Positions 1 to 8,201 of a stretch of DNA of 64,000 nucleotides are shown here, piece by piece (the stretch's first letter is position 1; every line of letters begins with the position of its first letter). The position numbers and the translations under genes were made by a program. This DNA comes from Deltaproteobacteria bacterium (GTDB lineage: Bacteria; Desulfobacterota; Syntrophobacteria; Syntrophobacterales; Syntrophobacteraceae), in assembly GCA_021780695.1 (NCBI GenBank), contig JAJXYD010000025.1:62001-126000 (forward strand), given 5' to 3'. Below the pieces are notes generated by a model. It searched no databases and had not been told where the DNA came from. It saw only the letters and a program-made list of their open reading frames with translations.

Positions 1-1339
1 GGTCTTCCATGTAGCCGTCAAGCAGGCTCGCCCCCTTGCCGTGCAAGACCCCGTCGCGGTAGCGCACAACCGTTCGAACCGCTGCCCGGACTCCGTCAAG
101 CGTTATCCTCCCGATGCCTTCAACGGACGGTCTAAGATCCGGATAGCGCTGGGCGCCGCTTTTGCGCGCAAAACCCTGATTGGGACAGGGAAAGCGGTCC
201 ACAGCTATTTCGTTTTGATCCGGATGTCCGGTCCAGGCTCCGTCCATAAGGCAATCGGCCTCGTTTTTCTTGTCTTCGAAAAGTACTTTGAGCGCCCGCT
301 CGTTTAATTCCTTATCCGTTCGACTGGGATAGAGGGCGGTCATACCGCCGATGGCCAGCATGCCGCGCCTGTGGCAAATCTCAACCATAAGATCGCGAAG
401 TCTTTGAAAGAAAGAAACGTCATGGGGGATGGTATTGCGGTCGGGCAAGACCCATTTGGGATCGAGGAGATTAAAATGGATAAGGCTTGCCATGTAATCC
501 CACCGGCCAAGGTTTAAGCCCAAAAGATGGTCTCTTAAGTTATAGGCGAATTCCTCCATCTGGTAAGCCAAAGGGTGGGATTCCACAAGCGCCATGCATT
601 TTATGTAATCTTCCTCTACCCCCTTGGCCCGGGCGAGTGCGCGAAAGACATCCCGCCACCACAGAGCCTCCTCGGCCGATTCGCTTTTGGGAATGTAGAA
701 CGAAAGCGGATGATTCAATCTATCGGGGTCGATACCGTAGGCTATCGCGGCCATATCGAAAAGGGAGGCGGAAACCTTCTCGGCTCGATTGGCGAGCACC
801 CCCGACTGGCTCATATGCAGCCCCCTGGGACGCACCCACAGGACTGTTTTTGCAGAACCTATTCCGACCCTTTTGTTATGCTTTTCGTCGAAATAGCAAA
901 TCTTTCCTCTTAGGGCTTCGAGGATGTTCAGGATTCCCGTCATCACGTGGGGCCATTCGTCGACCATGGAATCCTCGAGATCGAGCATAACGCCCGGAGC
1001 GCCTGAATTCAGCATCTTTACCGCCAGTTCGACATCATCGGCAGGCCCGGTCATCTGGTTTCTCTGGTCCCGGCACCACGACGGAAGCTCGATTTTCCAC
1101 TGCCCCGTAGAGGCCTCCGAGGGGGGAAGGTGGTTGGGCATTACCCCTCTGTGGGCCAGTTCCAGAACAGATTTACGCTTTGCGGCCAACTCCTGTTGCC
1201 GTGGAGTAAATTCCTGGTGCAAAGGAAGCAGGAATTCAAAAAAACCGCGGGAAATAACCGTGGAGGGATCGAAGATCACAGGCCTGTAATCGCTATTGTT
1301 TAGACTTCCTGCCCCGTCGAGCCCACTTTTAGTCCCCAT
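1..1339 (-). CDS. aceB: Malate synthase A, 3' end beyond the window
   Basis: The enzyme condenses glyoxylate with acetyl-CoA to give malate (glyoxylate shunt). Reading the minus strand from an ATG at 1339, preceded by a GGGAG ribosome site, gives 446 codons before the window edge; the family is about 530 residues, so some 85 C-terminal residues are missing. Family motifs appear in order: LDLEDS near residues 119-124, WVRPRGLH near 167-173, GLNLGRWDYMAS at 272-283 (family form GLNCGRWDYIFS), and HRRGMLAIGGM at 322-332. These match the short A-type synthase, not the longer G type. No isocitrate lyase gene lies in the window, so the other half of the shunt must be elsewhere, or the enzyme serves glyoxylate disposal. 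The gene stands alone, downstream of wrbA on the same strand. Confidence 0.88.
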   Translation of the reverse strand, partial: MGTKSGLDGAGSLNNSDYRPVIFDPSTVISRGFFEFLLPLHQEFTPRQQELAAKRKSVLELAHRGVMPNHLPPSEASTGQWKIELPSWCRDQRNQMTGPADDVELAVKMLNSGAPGVMLDLEDSMVDEWPHVMTGILNILEALRGKICYFDEKHNKRVGIGSAKTVLWVRPRGLHMSQSGVLANRAEKVSASLFDMAAIAYGIDPDRLNHPLSFYIPKSESAEEALWWRDVFRALARAKGVEEDYIKCMALVESHPLAYQMEEFAYNLRDHLLGLNLGRWDYMASLIHFNLLDPKWVLPDRNTIPHDVSFFQRLRDLMVEICHRRGMLAIGGMTALYPSRTDKELNERALKVLFEDKKNEADCLMDGAWTGHPDQNEIAVDRFPCPNQGFARKSGAQRYPDLRPSVEGIGRITLDGVRAAVRTVVRYRDGVLHGKGASLLDGYMED

Positions 1340-1553
1340 AGCCTCACTCCCCGGGATTTCACGGAACCTGCCGGCTCCAGTCCAGGCCCAATGCGCAAAT
1401 CTTTCGAGGGGCCTGAAGGCAGTAAGCGACAAGGTTTCGCACAAGAGAAACGTTTCTGGTTAGAAGCTATGTTTTGTGACAATCTTTGGCAAGGTTTTTT
1501 TATCGCGGACCCGAATTTGTTGAACGAGGGGGGTTTTAAAAAGAAGTTAGAAA

Positions 1554-1595
1554 GGGCCTGCGGGCGAAACCGCCAAAAAATTCGACCGCAGGCCC
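1554..1595 (-). terminator. Inverted repeat, probable terminator of wrbA
   Basis: GGGCCTGCGG at 1554-1563 pairs perfectly with CCGCAGGCCC at 1586-1595 across a 22-nt loop. Reading the minus strand, the stem lies about 30 nt after the wrbA stop and is followed by a broken T-rich run. The long loop and interrupted T tract make this a moderate call. It separates wrbA from the malate synthase gene. Confidence 0.5.
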
Positions 1596-1626
1596 CTGGA
1601 ATCCGAATATAATTTAGGACCGGGGA

Positions 1627-2238
1627 TCAGCGGTTTTGCAGCTTTAGCCCCACCTCAGCGAGCCTTCGTCCAAACGCCCGGCAAACGGCGGCTTCCTCGG
1701 CATCCACGGCGCGCTTACCGTCGGGGCCGGCAATATGGCCCGGTCCGTACGGGGAACCACCTCCCGTTGTGGTAAACAATTCCTTTACCGAGTAGGGAAC
1801 GCCAACCAGAACGAATCCCAAATGGAGAAGAGGCGCCATGAGCGTAAGGGCCGTTGTCTCCTGTCCGCCGTGCAGGCTCCCGGTGGATACAAAAACTCCG
1901 GCCGGTTTCGTTTCAAAGCTTCCCTGCAGCCAGAGCCCGGAGAGTTGGTCTATCTGGTTTTTAAGCTGCGCGGAGACGTTTCCAAACCTTGTCGGCGTAC
2001 CAAAGGCGATGGCCCCCGCGTCCTTGAAATCATCCATTGTCACCAGAGCAACGTCTTTTTGAGCATCCCGCCCGGCCTTCATATCCGGATTTGAATCCAC
2101 AATGGACTGGGGCATCAGTTCGGGCACCCGCCGCAAAACGGGTTCGGCCCCCTGAACTTCCCTCACACCTTCCTCGACAAGCCTTGCCATACTGAAAACG
2201 TTTCCATAGGTGCTGTAATAGACGATAAGCACTTTCAT
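1627..2238 (-). CDS. wrbA: NAD(P)H:quinone oxidoreductase WrbA
   Basis: This is a flavodoxin-fold FMN protein of 203 residues that reduces quinones by two electrons and limits redox cycling; WrbA proteins are soluble tetramers. The N-terminal strand and phosphate-binding loop (VLIVYYSTYGN, residues 3-13), GTPTRFGN at 80-87 and STGSLHGGQETT at 118-129 are the WrbA signature segments that wrap FMN. Length equals the family norm (about 200). It is transcribed alone, with an inverted repeat after its stop. The neighbours give no pathway hint beyond general redox stress. The assignment is firm at family level; the physiological quinone is not known. Confidence 0.92.
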   Translation of the reverse strand: MKVLIVYYSTYGNVFSMARLVEEGVREVQGAEPVLRRVPELMPQSIVDSNPDMKAGRDAQKDVALVTMDDFKDAGAIAFGTPTRFGNVSAQLKNQIDQLSGLWLQGSFETKPAGVFVSTGSLHGGQETTALTLMAPLLHLGFVLVGVPYSVKELFTTTGGGSPYGPGHIAGPDGKRAVDAEEAAVCRAFGRRLAEVGLKLQNR

Positions 2239-2310
2239 CGGCTTCTCCTCGGGTTAATAAGAGCTTGTTTCCCTACCACGGCGGCTGGCCACTTTAATTA
2301 TAGAAATCAC

Positions 2311-2883
2311 CTAAACAGGCCTGCACATCAAATGGCGTCCCAAATAGTGACCGTCCTCCTTGCTGAAGAAAGGCTGAAAACCGTAATCGACAAATCCCAT
2401 CCTCTTATAGAGTGCGCGCGCAGGATTTCCTTCATAGACTTCCAGCAGCACAAAAGATAATCCGTGCCAAGCTTTTCCTGCCGCAAAGAGCGCTTTTAAC
2501 AACAAAGACCCGATACCCTGATTGCGATGTGATTCCTCTACGACAATCCAAAGGGTGGCCTGGTGCATGGTCTTGCGATACACAGACAGTTCGAACCCCG
2601 CGATGCCGCAAGGTTGACCGTCCCATTCGGCGGTAATCAAACCATTTTGTGGTAGGAAACTGAAGACGTGCCGGGCTGTTCTGTCGATCTCAATTTCTTC
2701 GGAGGCAAAGGGGAACCACCGTGACACCTTCGGGTCGGCGACCCAATTTTTCCAATGCTCCATGTCTTCTGCCACAGAGAGACGAATGCTCAAGCCCGAG
2801 AGCATCTCAGCGCTTCCCAAAGCCTTGACGCTCATCGAACCGTCGCTTTGCCGCGATATGCCTAATCTTTCAGATAAAATCAT
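2311..2883 (-). CDS. GNAT-family N-acetyltransferase
   Basis: 190 residues. The acetyl-CoA pyrophosphate loop ESHRNQGIGSLLLKAL (about 117-132, the Q/RxxGxG/A pattern) and the NPARALYKRMGF segment (153-164) are classic GNAT motifs A and B, so the protein moves an acetyl group from acetyl-CoA to an amine. The substrate cannot be read from the sequence; the RimI/RimJ-like layout would fit a protein N-terminus or small amine. The ribosome site before ATG 2883 is weak, and the first 14 nt overlap the end of the IS91 remnant, so the start may lie further in, for example Met17 at 2835. It may have moved with the transposon or have had its 5' region rebuilt by it. Confidence 0.8.
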   Translation of the reverse strand: MILSERLGISRQSDGSMSVKALGSAEMLSGLSIRLSVAEDMEHWKNWVADPKVSRWFPFASEEIEIDRTARHVFSFLPQNGLITAEWDGQPCGIAGFELSVYRKTMHQATLWIVVEESHRNQGIGSLLLKALFAAGKAWHGLSFVLLEVYEGNPARALYKRMGFVDYGFQPFFSKEDGHYLGRHLMCRPV

Positions 2884-3382
2884 AGACTACCATCGCTAGG
2901 TCTTGTCGGTTGGCGTTTGCCCCGCCGCCAAAGAGCGCGCCGGGTAATGCGTCCATGCCTGCCATGCACCGTTTCAGGAATATAGATTCATGAGATTTTC
3001 CGCCGACCATGAGGAGGCTGGAGTCACGAGCTTGGACAGCACGTTCTGGAGAAATGTCGTAAGGCTCGGGTCGGTTGCCGATGACAAGCTCGGGCCCCAG
3101 CACACGGCTGACTTGAGCCACGAATTCGTCCGTGCATGCTTTGGAAAAGGACAGACAAAAGCAACCCTTGCACGTAAAGGCCACACGCCTCAGTTCCTTT
3201 CCGCAATTCATGCACACGTACTGGCTATATCCCCCCTCCTCTTTTCCACAACCGAGCATCTTTGCAACCACCTCGTCGTAATATTGCCCGACAAACGAAG
3301 GACTGTAAACTTTGAATTGGCTCCAATGCTCCACGAATATCCGGCGGAATGTATCACGGTCGGTCTCCCACAACCCCTCCAT
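2870..3382 (-). pseudogene. Decayed IS91-family transposase, N-terminal part
   Basis: The first ~95 residues resemble the zinc-binding N-terminal domain of IS91-type transposases: an HW..F...Y lead-in, MLGCG at 42-46, YVCMNCG at 56-61, and FTCKGCFC at 69-76. The last cysteine knuckle, usually FCPSC, reads FCLSF here, so a zinc ligand is lost. After residue 96 similarity falters and the expected 'RH..fTIP..LR.fF' segment seems split between frames. A later piece (CMAGMDALPGAL) again recalls the family. The catalytic tyrosine region is absent. I read it as a truncated, frameshifted relic. No terminal sequences typical of IS91 were found. It sits between fabH and the GNAT gene. Confidence 0.65.
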
Positions 3383-3645
3383 GCCTCCTTAGCCCGGGTC
3401 AGCTCCCTGAAACGTAATCGGCTCGATTTTGTTGACGAAACATCGCAATTCACAAGCTCTCAAGCTAAAGGTTCGATTACAGAAGCGCAAGTGCAAGAAT
3501 TGCTGAAAATGAATACCTGCATCCCTTTGATGCGACAGGTATTCTCGGGCAAATTGCAGGCAGAGAATCGCCGACCGTTATGCGCTAAACTTTCGCGCTC
3601 TTGGCGAGCAGGATAAATCGGGGGCGAGCTCGCGCATACTCCGGC

Positions 3646-4650
3646 CTAGTCACCCCACCATCTAAGAAGGGTGCTTCCCCAGGTAAAGCCCGCTCCGAAT
3701 GCGGACATGAGCAGATAGTCTCCCTTTTTGATATCGCGGCCTCTTTCCATCACCGCCTCATAGAGGGCCAGAGGGATACTTGCCGCCACCGTGTTTCCAT
3801 ATTTATGGATATTTACGACTACCTTTTCATCTTCGATATTCAACCGTTTGGCAGTGGCTTCTATGATCCTGTTATTTGCCTGATGGGGAACGAAAAAGGT
3901 AAGGTCTTTGCCGACAAGGCCGTTTCTTTCGAGAATGCGAACCGAAACCTCCGCCATTTCGCTCACAGCGGCCTTGAATACCTGACGTCCGTCCTGGGTA
4001 ACGTAATGCTGCCCCGCATCGAGCGATTGGTGCGTTGGCGGTATGCGGCTTCCCCCGCCCTTGAGGCAAAGGTAGTCACCGCCGGCTCCATCGATTTTTA
4101 ATATAAAATCAAGAAAGCCAAAGCCCGGTTCCGTGCAGGCCTCCAAAAGCACTGCCCCCGCCCCGTCGCCGAAAATGACGCAGGTGCCCCTGTCGGTGTA
4201 GTCGATAAGGGTCGATATTACGTCGCTGCCAATTACCAGCGCCCGGTTGACTCGACCAGACTCGATAAGCTGACATGCGGTTGAAAGAGAAAAAAGAAAA
4301 CCCGAACATCCCGCCGACAGGTCAAAACCCCAGGCATTTTTCGCCCCGATCATATCCTGAACAAGACAGGCGGTAGAGGGAAACATCATATCGGGCGTAA
4401 CGGTTCCAACGATAATCAGGTCGACTTCCTCAGGGCTTACTGCGGCCCTGTCAAGGCACTCCATGGCAGCCGGAACCGCCATGTGCGAACACCCCGGTCC
4501 CGGCCCCAAGATGCGCCGCTCGCGGATGCCGGTGCGCGAAAAGATCCATTCATCGGAGGTGTCCACCATCTTTTCAAGATCGTTATTTGTAAGCTTTCTT
4601 TCGGGCAGGAAGCGCCCCACCGATTTAATATATGCTCTGCGTTGCTTCAT
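3646..4650 (-). CDS. fabH: 3-oxoacyl-ACP synthase III (KAS III)
   Basis: 334 residues, normal for FabH. The thiolase-fold catalytic triad is complete: Cys115 in DLSAGCSGF, His256 in VPHQANNRI and Asn286 in KYGNTVAAS. The enzyme condenses an acyl-CoA starter with malonyl-ACP in the cytosol. The gene lies only 13 nt after the SDR gene on the same strand, so the two probably form an operon. The usual fabD-fabG-acpP-fabF cluster is absent. A paired stand-alone KAS III and reductase suggests a side role, such as making an unusual acyl chain or signal, rather than bulk fatty-acid initiation. Housekeeping FabH remains possible, because family membership cannot separate these. Confidence 0.93.
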   Translation of the reverse strand: MKQRRAYIKSVGRFLPERKLTNNDLEKMVDTSDEWIFSRTGIRERRILGPGPGCSHMAVPAAMECLDRAAVSPEEVDLIIVGTVTPDMMFPSTACLVQDMIGAKNAWGFDLSAGCSGFLFSLSTACQLIESGRVNRALVIGSDVISTLIDYTDRGTCVIFGDGAGAVLLEACTEPGFGFLDFILKIDGAGGDYLCLKGGGSRIPPTHQSLDAGQHYVTQDGRQVFKAAVSEMAEVSVRILERNGLVGKDLTFFVPHQANNRIIEATAKRLNIEDEKVVVNIHKYGNTVAASIPLALYEAVMERGRDIKKGDYLLMSAFGAGFTWGSTLLRWWGD

Positions 4651-4663
4651 CTCATCAATGCCC

Positions 4664-5455
4664 CTACATTACTCCCTTATAATATCCGCCATCTATCTGG
4701 ATGGAATCCCCCGTAATGAAACCGGCCCTGTCGGAAGCAAGAAAGGCTATAAGAGCCGCCACCTCATCGGGGCGACCCATCCGCCCAAGCGCCATTTGGG
4801 CTTCCCATTTTCCGATGATCTCTTTAACCGTTGCGCCCTGCTTTTTAGCCACATCGATCGAGAGCTTTCGCACCCGTTCGGTTTCGATATAGGCCGGGCA
4901 GACGTTATTTACGGTAATATTGTAGGGAGCGAGTTCATTCGACAGGGTCTTGGCAAGCCCTACGACCCCTATTCGGATCGTATTGGACAAAATAAGACCC
5001 GGGATGGGTTGTTTTACGGATACGGAGGTCATATTGATAATGCGACCCCATTTCTTTTCCATCATCACCGGAACGGCTTCCCTGGTCATTGTAATGGTGC
5101 TCAAGAGGTTGAGCCGAAACCCCCTGGTCCACTGTTCCTCGTCGATTTCCAAAAACTGCCTATCCGGAGGCCCACCGGCGTTGTTTACTAAAATATCGAT
5201 GGTTCCGAAGTGCTCCAACCCTTTGCGGATAAAATTTTGCGCATCCTTGGTCAGGCTCAAATCGGCGCCAATGCCAATGACCTCGTTACCGGTAGTCGAG
5301 CGAATCTCCTCGACGGCTTTTGGCAACTCGGGATCGTCCAAAGCGCATATAACAACCTTGGCGCCTTCCCTGCTCAATTCCATTGCGGTTGCCTTGCCGA
5401 TTCCCTGGCTGGCCCCCGCGATAAAGGCGACCTTGTCCTTAAGCCCCAAATCCAT
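4664..5455 (-). CDS. Atypical short-chain dehydrogenase/reductase
   Basis: 263 residues from ATG 5455, which has a GGGAG site 8 nt upstream; an upstream in-frame extension to 5572 lacks one. The Rossmann motif GASQGIG (14-20), NNAG (91-94) and the C-terminal IQIDGGY block are standard for FabG-like SDRs, so NAD(P) binding is expected. The active site is not standard: counting from Ser144 in NMTSVSV, the catalytic Tyr position is Ser157 and the Lys position is Arg161 (segment LILSNTIRIGVVGLAK). Some SDR subgroups are known to have altered tetrads of this kind. It precedes fabH in a likely two-gene operon, so a beta-keto-acyl or related substrate is plausible but unproven. Confidence 0.85.
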   Translation of the reverse strand: MDLGLKDKVAFIAGASQGIGKATAMELSREGAKVVICALDDPELPKAVEEIRSTTGNEVIGIGADLSLTKDAQNFIRKGLEHFGTIDILVNNAGGPPDRQFLEIDEEQWTRGFRLNLLSTITMTREAVPVMMEKKWGRIINMTSVSVKQPIPGLILSNTIRIGVVGLAKTLSNELAPYNITVNNVCPAYIETERVRKLSIDVAKKQGATVKEIIGKWEAQMALGRMGRPDEVAALIAFLASDRAGFITGDSIQIDGGYYKGVM

Positions 5456-5606
5456 GTGCACCGCTCCCTTCGCAAAACAAATTAAAACCGGCCAAAAGCT
5501 CACAGCCAACCCTACACAACCGGTCCAATTAGAATTTTCCCGCAACAGCCTGTGGATTCTAAATTTTTGCAATTTTAGATGAGATCAACTCCGGTTTCAA
5601 TATCAG

Positions 5607-5631
5607 ATTTGCAATAGGACAGGTTGCAAAT
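5607..5631. promoter_or_regulatory. Perfect inverted repeat upstream of the SDR-fabH operon
   Basis: ATTTGCAA (5607-5614) and TTGCAAAT (5624-5631) form a perfect 8-bp dyad with a 9-bp spacer, 152 bp before the SDR start. The size and spacing suit a dimeric regulator such as a TetR- or GntR-type protein. No regulator gene adjoins it. The role as an operator is inferred from symmetry and position only. Confidence 0.35.
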
Positions 5632-5759
5632 AGAGAGGGCAGGAAAATAGGGGAGGAGCACAGGTTCTATGCAGGCTCTCTCGAATTCAGGCAAAAAATC
5701 GGGCGGCCGGGGAGCAACGATCCCGATCCCCGAGGGATCAAAGACATTAGCCGAGGGGG

Positions 5760-5855
5760 GGCAATGTTGTCGATTTAGGCTCACGCGAAGACGCGAGGGC
5801 GCGAAAAAAGAGCTCAAAGAAACACAATAGGAAACGTGTCCGGATTGACCTGAGC
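5760..5855 (+). repeat. Dispersed repeat, copy A (partial)
   Basis: About 96 bp beginning GCAATGTTGTCGATTTAGGC, near-identical to the first half of the copy at 7989-8156. It keeps the left arm with the CACGCGAAGACGCG motif and an extra GGGCGCG unit, and breaks off after GGATTGACCTGAGC, so the right arm is missing. It lies in the gap between the SDR gene and the broken receiver gene; nothing else was recognised in 5632-5759 or 5856-5936. Confidence 0.85.
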
Positions 5856-5936
5856 CCTGGTAAGGGGCTACAGTGGGCAACAGCACGCACCTTTTACGTA
5901 TGGCCCCCTTTTATCCCCAAGCCCCTTATTTTCTGG

Positions 5937-6311
5937 CTACATAAGGGCACTTTTTATCCTCTGCCCAAGTTCGATCAAAGAAAAAGGTTTACATATATAA
6001 TCCACAGCGCCAAGCTTTTTAGCCTCCACCGAACTATCACCCGTGGGATGTCCCGTCATCATTATCACTGTAGACCGGATCGGCCGGGCCCGCACATAGC
6101 GCAACAGCTCGATTCCCCCATCTATCCCGCCATAAATTCCAGGCATATTCTTATCAAAAAGCATTACATCATATTTATTAGAAGTAATTGCCTCAATAGC
6201 TGATGTTACTCCCTTAGCCGTATCGACGTTATATCCCTATCTTGTCAAAAAGCAGTGCAGCATTTCACAAATACTTTTATCATCATCGACAACAAGAATT
6301 CGTTGTTTCAC
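5937..6311 (-). pseudogene. Response-regulator receiver domain interrupted by one amber codon
   Basis: From GTG 6311 (GAGG site 7-8 nt upstream) the minus strand reads a 124-codon stand-alone CheY-like receiver with a single in-frame TAG at codon 25 (6237-6239), between FLTR and GYNVDTA. Everything else is intact: the acidic pair Asp9/Asp10 in LVVDDDKS, the phospho-acceptor Asp in MLFDKNMPG, the Thr in MMTGHPTGD, and the Lys in ICKPFSL. The segment after the stop could restart at Met codons but would lack the acidic pocket. The simplest reading is a recent nonsense mutation. A sequencing error or readthrough is not excluded. No kinase gene adjoins it, and it lies beside an IS630 transposase. 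Confidence 0.7.
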
Positions 6312-6481
6312 TTATATTACCTCTAATGGTAAGTAATTTAAACAATTTTATAAGAATCTAAATGGCGAAATATAAGAGTTAGATGTTAGAGATCTTTAAG
6401 CCAATCGCACTATGTCAGCTTAGAATATTCGAATCCACCCTAAAACATTATATTATGCCCACAGAGATAGTTAAACGTGCT

Positions 6482-7637
6482 TTAATCCGGGATTTCTTAG
6501 TTGTTAAGATCGGCAACAGCATCTTTTAACCGGCATCCGTTTGTTTCCTGTTTGCGCCACACAAAGGGCCTGGCGCCAGGACCGCAAGCCGATACAAATA
6601 CCTCGATAGCCTGCCGCAAATTCTGCACACTTGCCAGGCCCTCCCTCCTCGGGGGTTTGCTCGACATGACGCCAAACCAGATTTCAACCTGTGTTAACCA
6701 ACTACCAAATGTTGCCGTGGAATGAAAATGAACGTTTTCGTGGGTTAATCGGCATTTTTCGACTCTATCGCGGATTGCGCAGTTATCGAGGATGACATGG
6801 ATGTCCCTATTGGCGGGAAGCCCCGAGAGTTGCTGGTCGATAAAAGTCTCAAAATCCTGTCTGCGCCTGTGGGAGCAAGCTTGCGCCTGAAGCGCGCAGG
6901 CAGCGGTCTCAAGGGCCGAGAACAAATTAAGGAACCCATTTCGCTTAAACCTGCTCTTAAAACCCCGCGCAATTTTTCCACTGTCAGTTTCAACATAGCC
7001 CGCCGCGAACTCAAAGCGATGAAGATCGGGTTTTTCATCAACGGAGATCACCAGGGCTTTTGCCGTAGAAGAAAGATAGAACCCCACGATATCGGCGGCC
7101 TTGGGAATGAACTCAAGCCCGGTGCTGACTGTCCAACTGCGCTGCCGGCTAAGACATATGCCCTCCTTTCGCAACAGTCGCCACACGGCGTGCACGGAAG
7201 TATCCAGGTGTTTGGCAATAGCGGGTCCGTCCCAGTGGGTTTGACCTGTGGGAGGGGGAAGCTTCAAGGTGTCGAAAACATTTCTTCGAAACTCGGCATC
7301 ATATATTGCAGGTTTTCCGCTGCGAGGCTTATCTTTTAGACCCTTTACACCCTCTTTTTCAAAACGCCGCCGCCATTCGATCACAGTATTGGGACGCACC
7401 TGCAAGACCTTTGCAATATCTTTTACTCTGTAGCCGGCCAGACACTTGAGGATGATTCTGGCCCGCTCGACCATGCGCAACTCCATTGTCCGGCTTCGTA
7501 CGATCTGTTCGAGAAATTCTCTATCTTTATCCGTACAGCTAGGGATCGGGGCTTTTCCAGACATATGTTTTTCCTTTCTGCAAATGTTTTGCTTCGCAAT
7601 TGCGTAATCGGACAACACTATGAGGCAAATCCGGACC
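6482..7637 (-). mobile_element. IS630-family insertion sequence (ends approximate)
   Basis: One intact DDE transposase gene fills the element. Possible imperfect terminal repeats are TCCGGGATTT on the left (near 6486) and, inverted on the right, GGTCCGGATTT (near 7627-7637). No clean TA duplication was seen, so the limits are estimates. Elements of this family are usually 1.1-1.2 kb, which agrees. Confidence 0.5.
6497..7564 (-). CDS. IS630-family transposase
   Basis: 355 residues from ATG 7564 with an AAAGGA site. The N-terminal 130 residues carry a helix-turn-helix pair (GYRVKDIAKVLQVRPNTVIEW and a second near TSVHAVWRLLRKEG). The catalytic core follows with all three acidic residues: Asp176 in VISVDEKP, Asp260 in HVILDN and Glu294 in SWLTQVEIWFG. 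The C terminus has the family's ARPFVWRK block. No frameshift is seen, so the protein may be active. Enzymes of this family insert into TA dinucleotides, which matters because a TA-ended small inverted-repeat element lies about 160 bp away. Confidence 0.92.
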   Translation of the reverse strand: MSGKAPIPSCTDKDREFLEQIVRSRTMELRMVERARIILKCLAGYRVKDIAKVLQVRPNTVIEWRRRFEKEGVKGLKDKPRSGKPAIYDAEFRRNVFDTLKLPPPTGQTHWDGPAIAKHLDTSVHAVWRLLRKEGICLSRQRSWTVSTGLEFIPKAADIVGFYLSSTAKALVISVDEKPDLHRFEFAAGYVETDSGKIARGFKSRFKRNGFLNLFSALETAACALQAQACSHRRRQDFETFIDQQLSGLPANRDIHVILDNCAIRDRVEKCRLTHENVHFHSTATFGSWLTQVEIWFGVMSSKPPRREGLASVQNLRQAIEVFVSACGPGARPFVWRKQETNGCRLKDAVADLNN

Positions 7638-7722
7638 ACGGGGAAAAACCCGGCGATCCTAGTCCCATTTACCTTCCTTGACAGATGTAAATCATCTTAT
7701 CAAAACGAGCCTATCCAAAGGT

Positions 7723-7832
7723 TAGTGTGACGTCCCTTAAGTTCTGTGATATTCAGCCAGACAGGCCGAGCCTGTAGGGAGGATAGCAGTTGCTATCGTT
7801 TTATATCGACCAATTTACGGGACGCAACACTA
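7723..7832. repeat. MITE-like element with TA-ended terminal inverted repeats
   Basis: The left arm TAGTGTGACGTCCCTTAA (7723-7740) and the right arm (7815-7832), read on the other strand as TAGTGTTGCGTCCCGTAA, agree at 15 of 18 positions. The ~74-bp core is highly structured: CAGGC/GCCTG and GATAGCA/TGCTATC are short perfect hairpins. It has no coding capacity. TA at both outer ends is what an IS630/mariner-type insertion would leave. The arms do not match the putative ends of the neighbouring IS630, so the mobilising transposase is unknown. Confidence 0.6.
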
Positions 7833-7988
7833 GCGGGCTGATCCTTTAAACCCCTCAAGACTTCACTATATCGGCAAAACCACATTTAAACCGGCATGCC
7901 TTCCTTTCACTTTCCCCCCGTTACAAAGCCTGCCTTTTTATCTTCTCACTTTACTATCTGCCGCGGCCAACCATCACCACATCCATCG

Positions 7989-8156
7989 GCAATGTTGTCG
8001 ATTTAGGCTCACGCGAAGACGCGAAAAAAGAGATCAAAGAAAGACAATAGAAAACGTGTCCGGATTGCCCTGAGCGATCCAGGCTTAAATTAGCCATCGA
8101 AGACCAGTGCGAAATCGCACTTTTCCCGGGTTCGATTTTCGCGGCTTCGCGTGGGA
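7989..8156 (+). repeat. Dispersed repeat, copy B (full length)
   Basis: A 168-bp element. The inner arms CACGCGAAGACGCGAAAA near the left and, inverted, CACGCGAAGCCGCGAAAA at the right end match at 17 of 18 positions. GTGCGAAATCGCAC forms a small central hairpin. It shares its whole length with copy C at 62736-62913 (opposite orientation) and its left half with copy A at 5760-5855. No open frame. It fills most of the gap before the cold-shock gene; nothing was recognised in 7833-7988. Confidence 0.88.
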
Positions 8157-8201
8157 CAAACAGAGCTCTAAATCAACAGTATTGACATCCATCGAGCACC
8201 C

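Noticed and set aside
6237..6239. Pyrrolysine coding at the amber codon of the receiver gene
   Set aside because: No pyl genes in the window, no PYLIS-like context looked for reliably, and the residue lies in a non-catalytic loop; nonsense mutation is simpler.
6482..7637. Use of the IS630 ends as proof that it mobilises the nearby MITE
   Set aside because: The putative IS ends (TCCGG-ATTT type) do not match the MITE arms (TAGTGT..CGTCCC), so a direct link is not shown.
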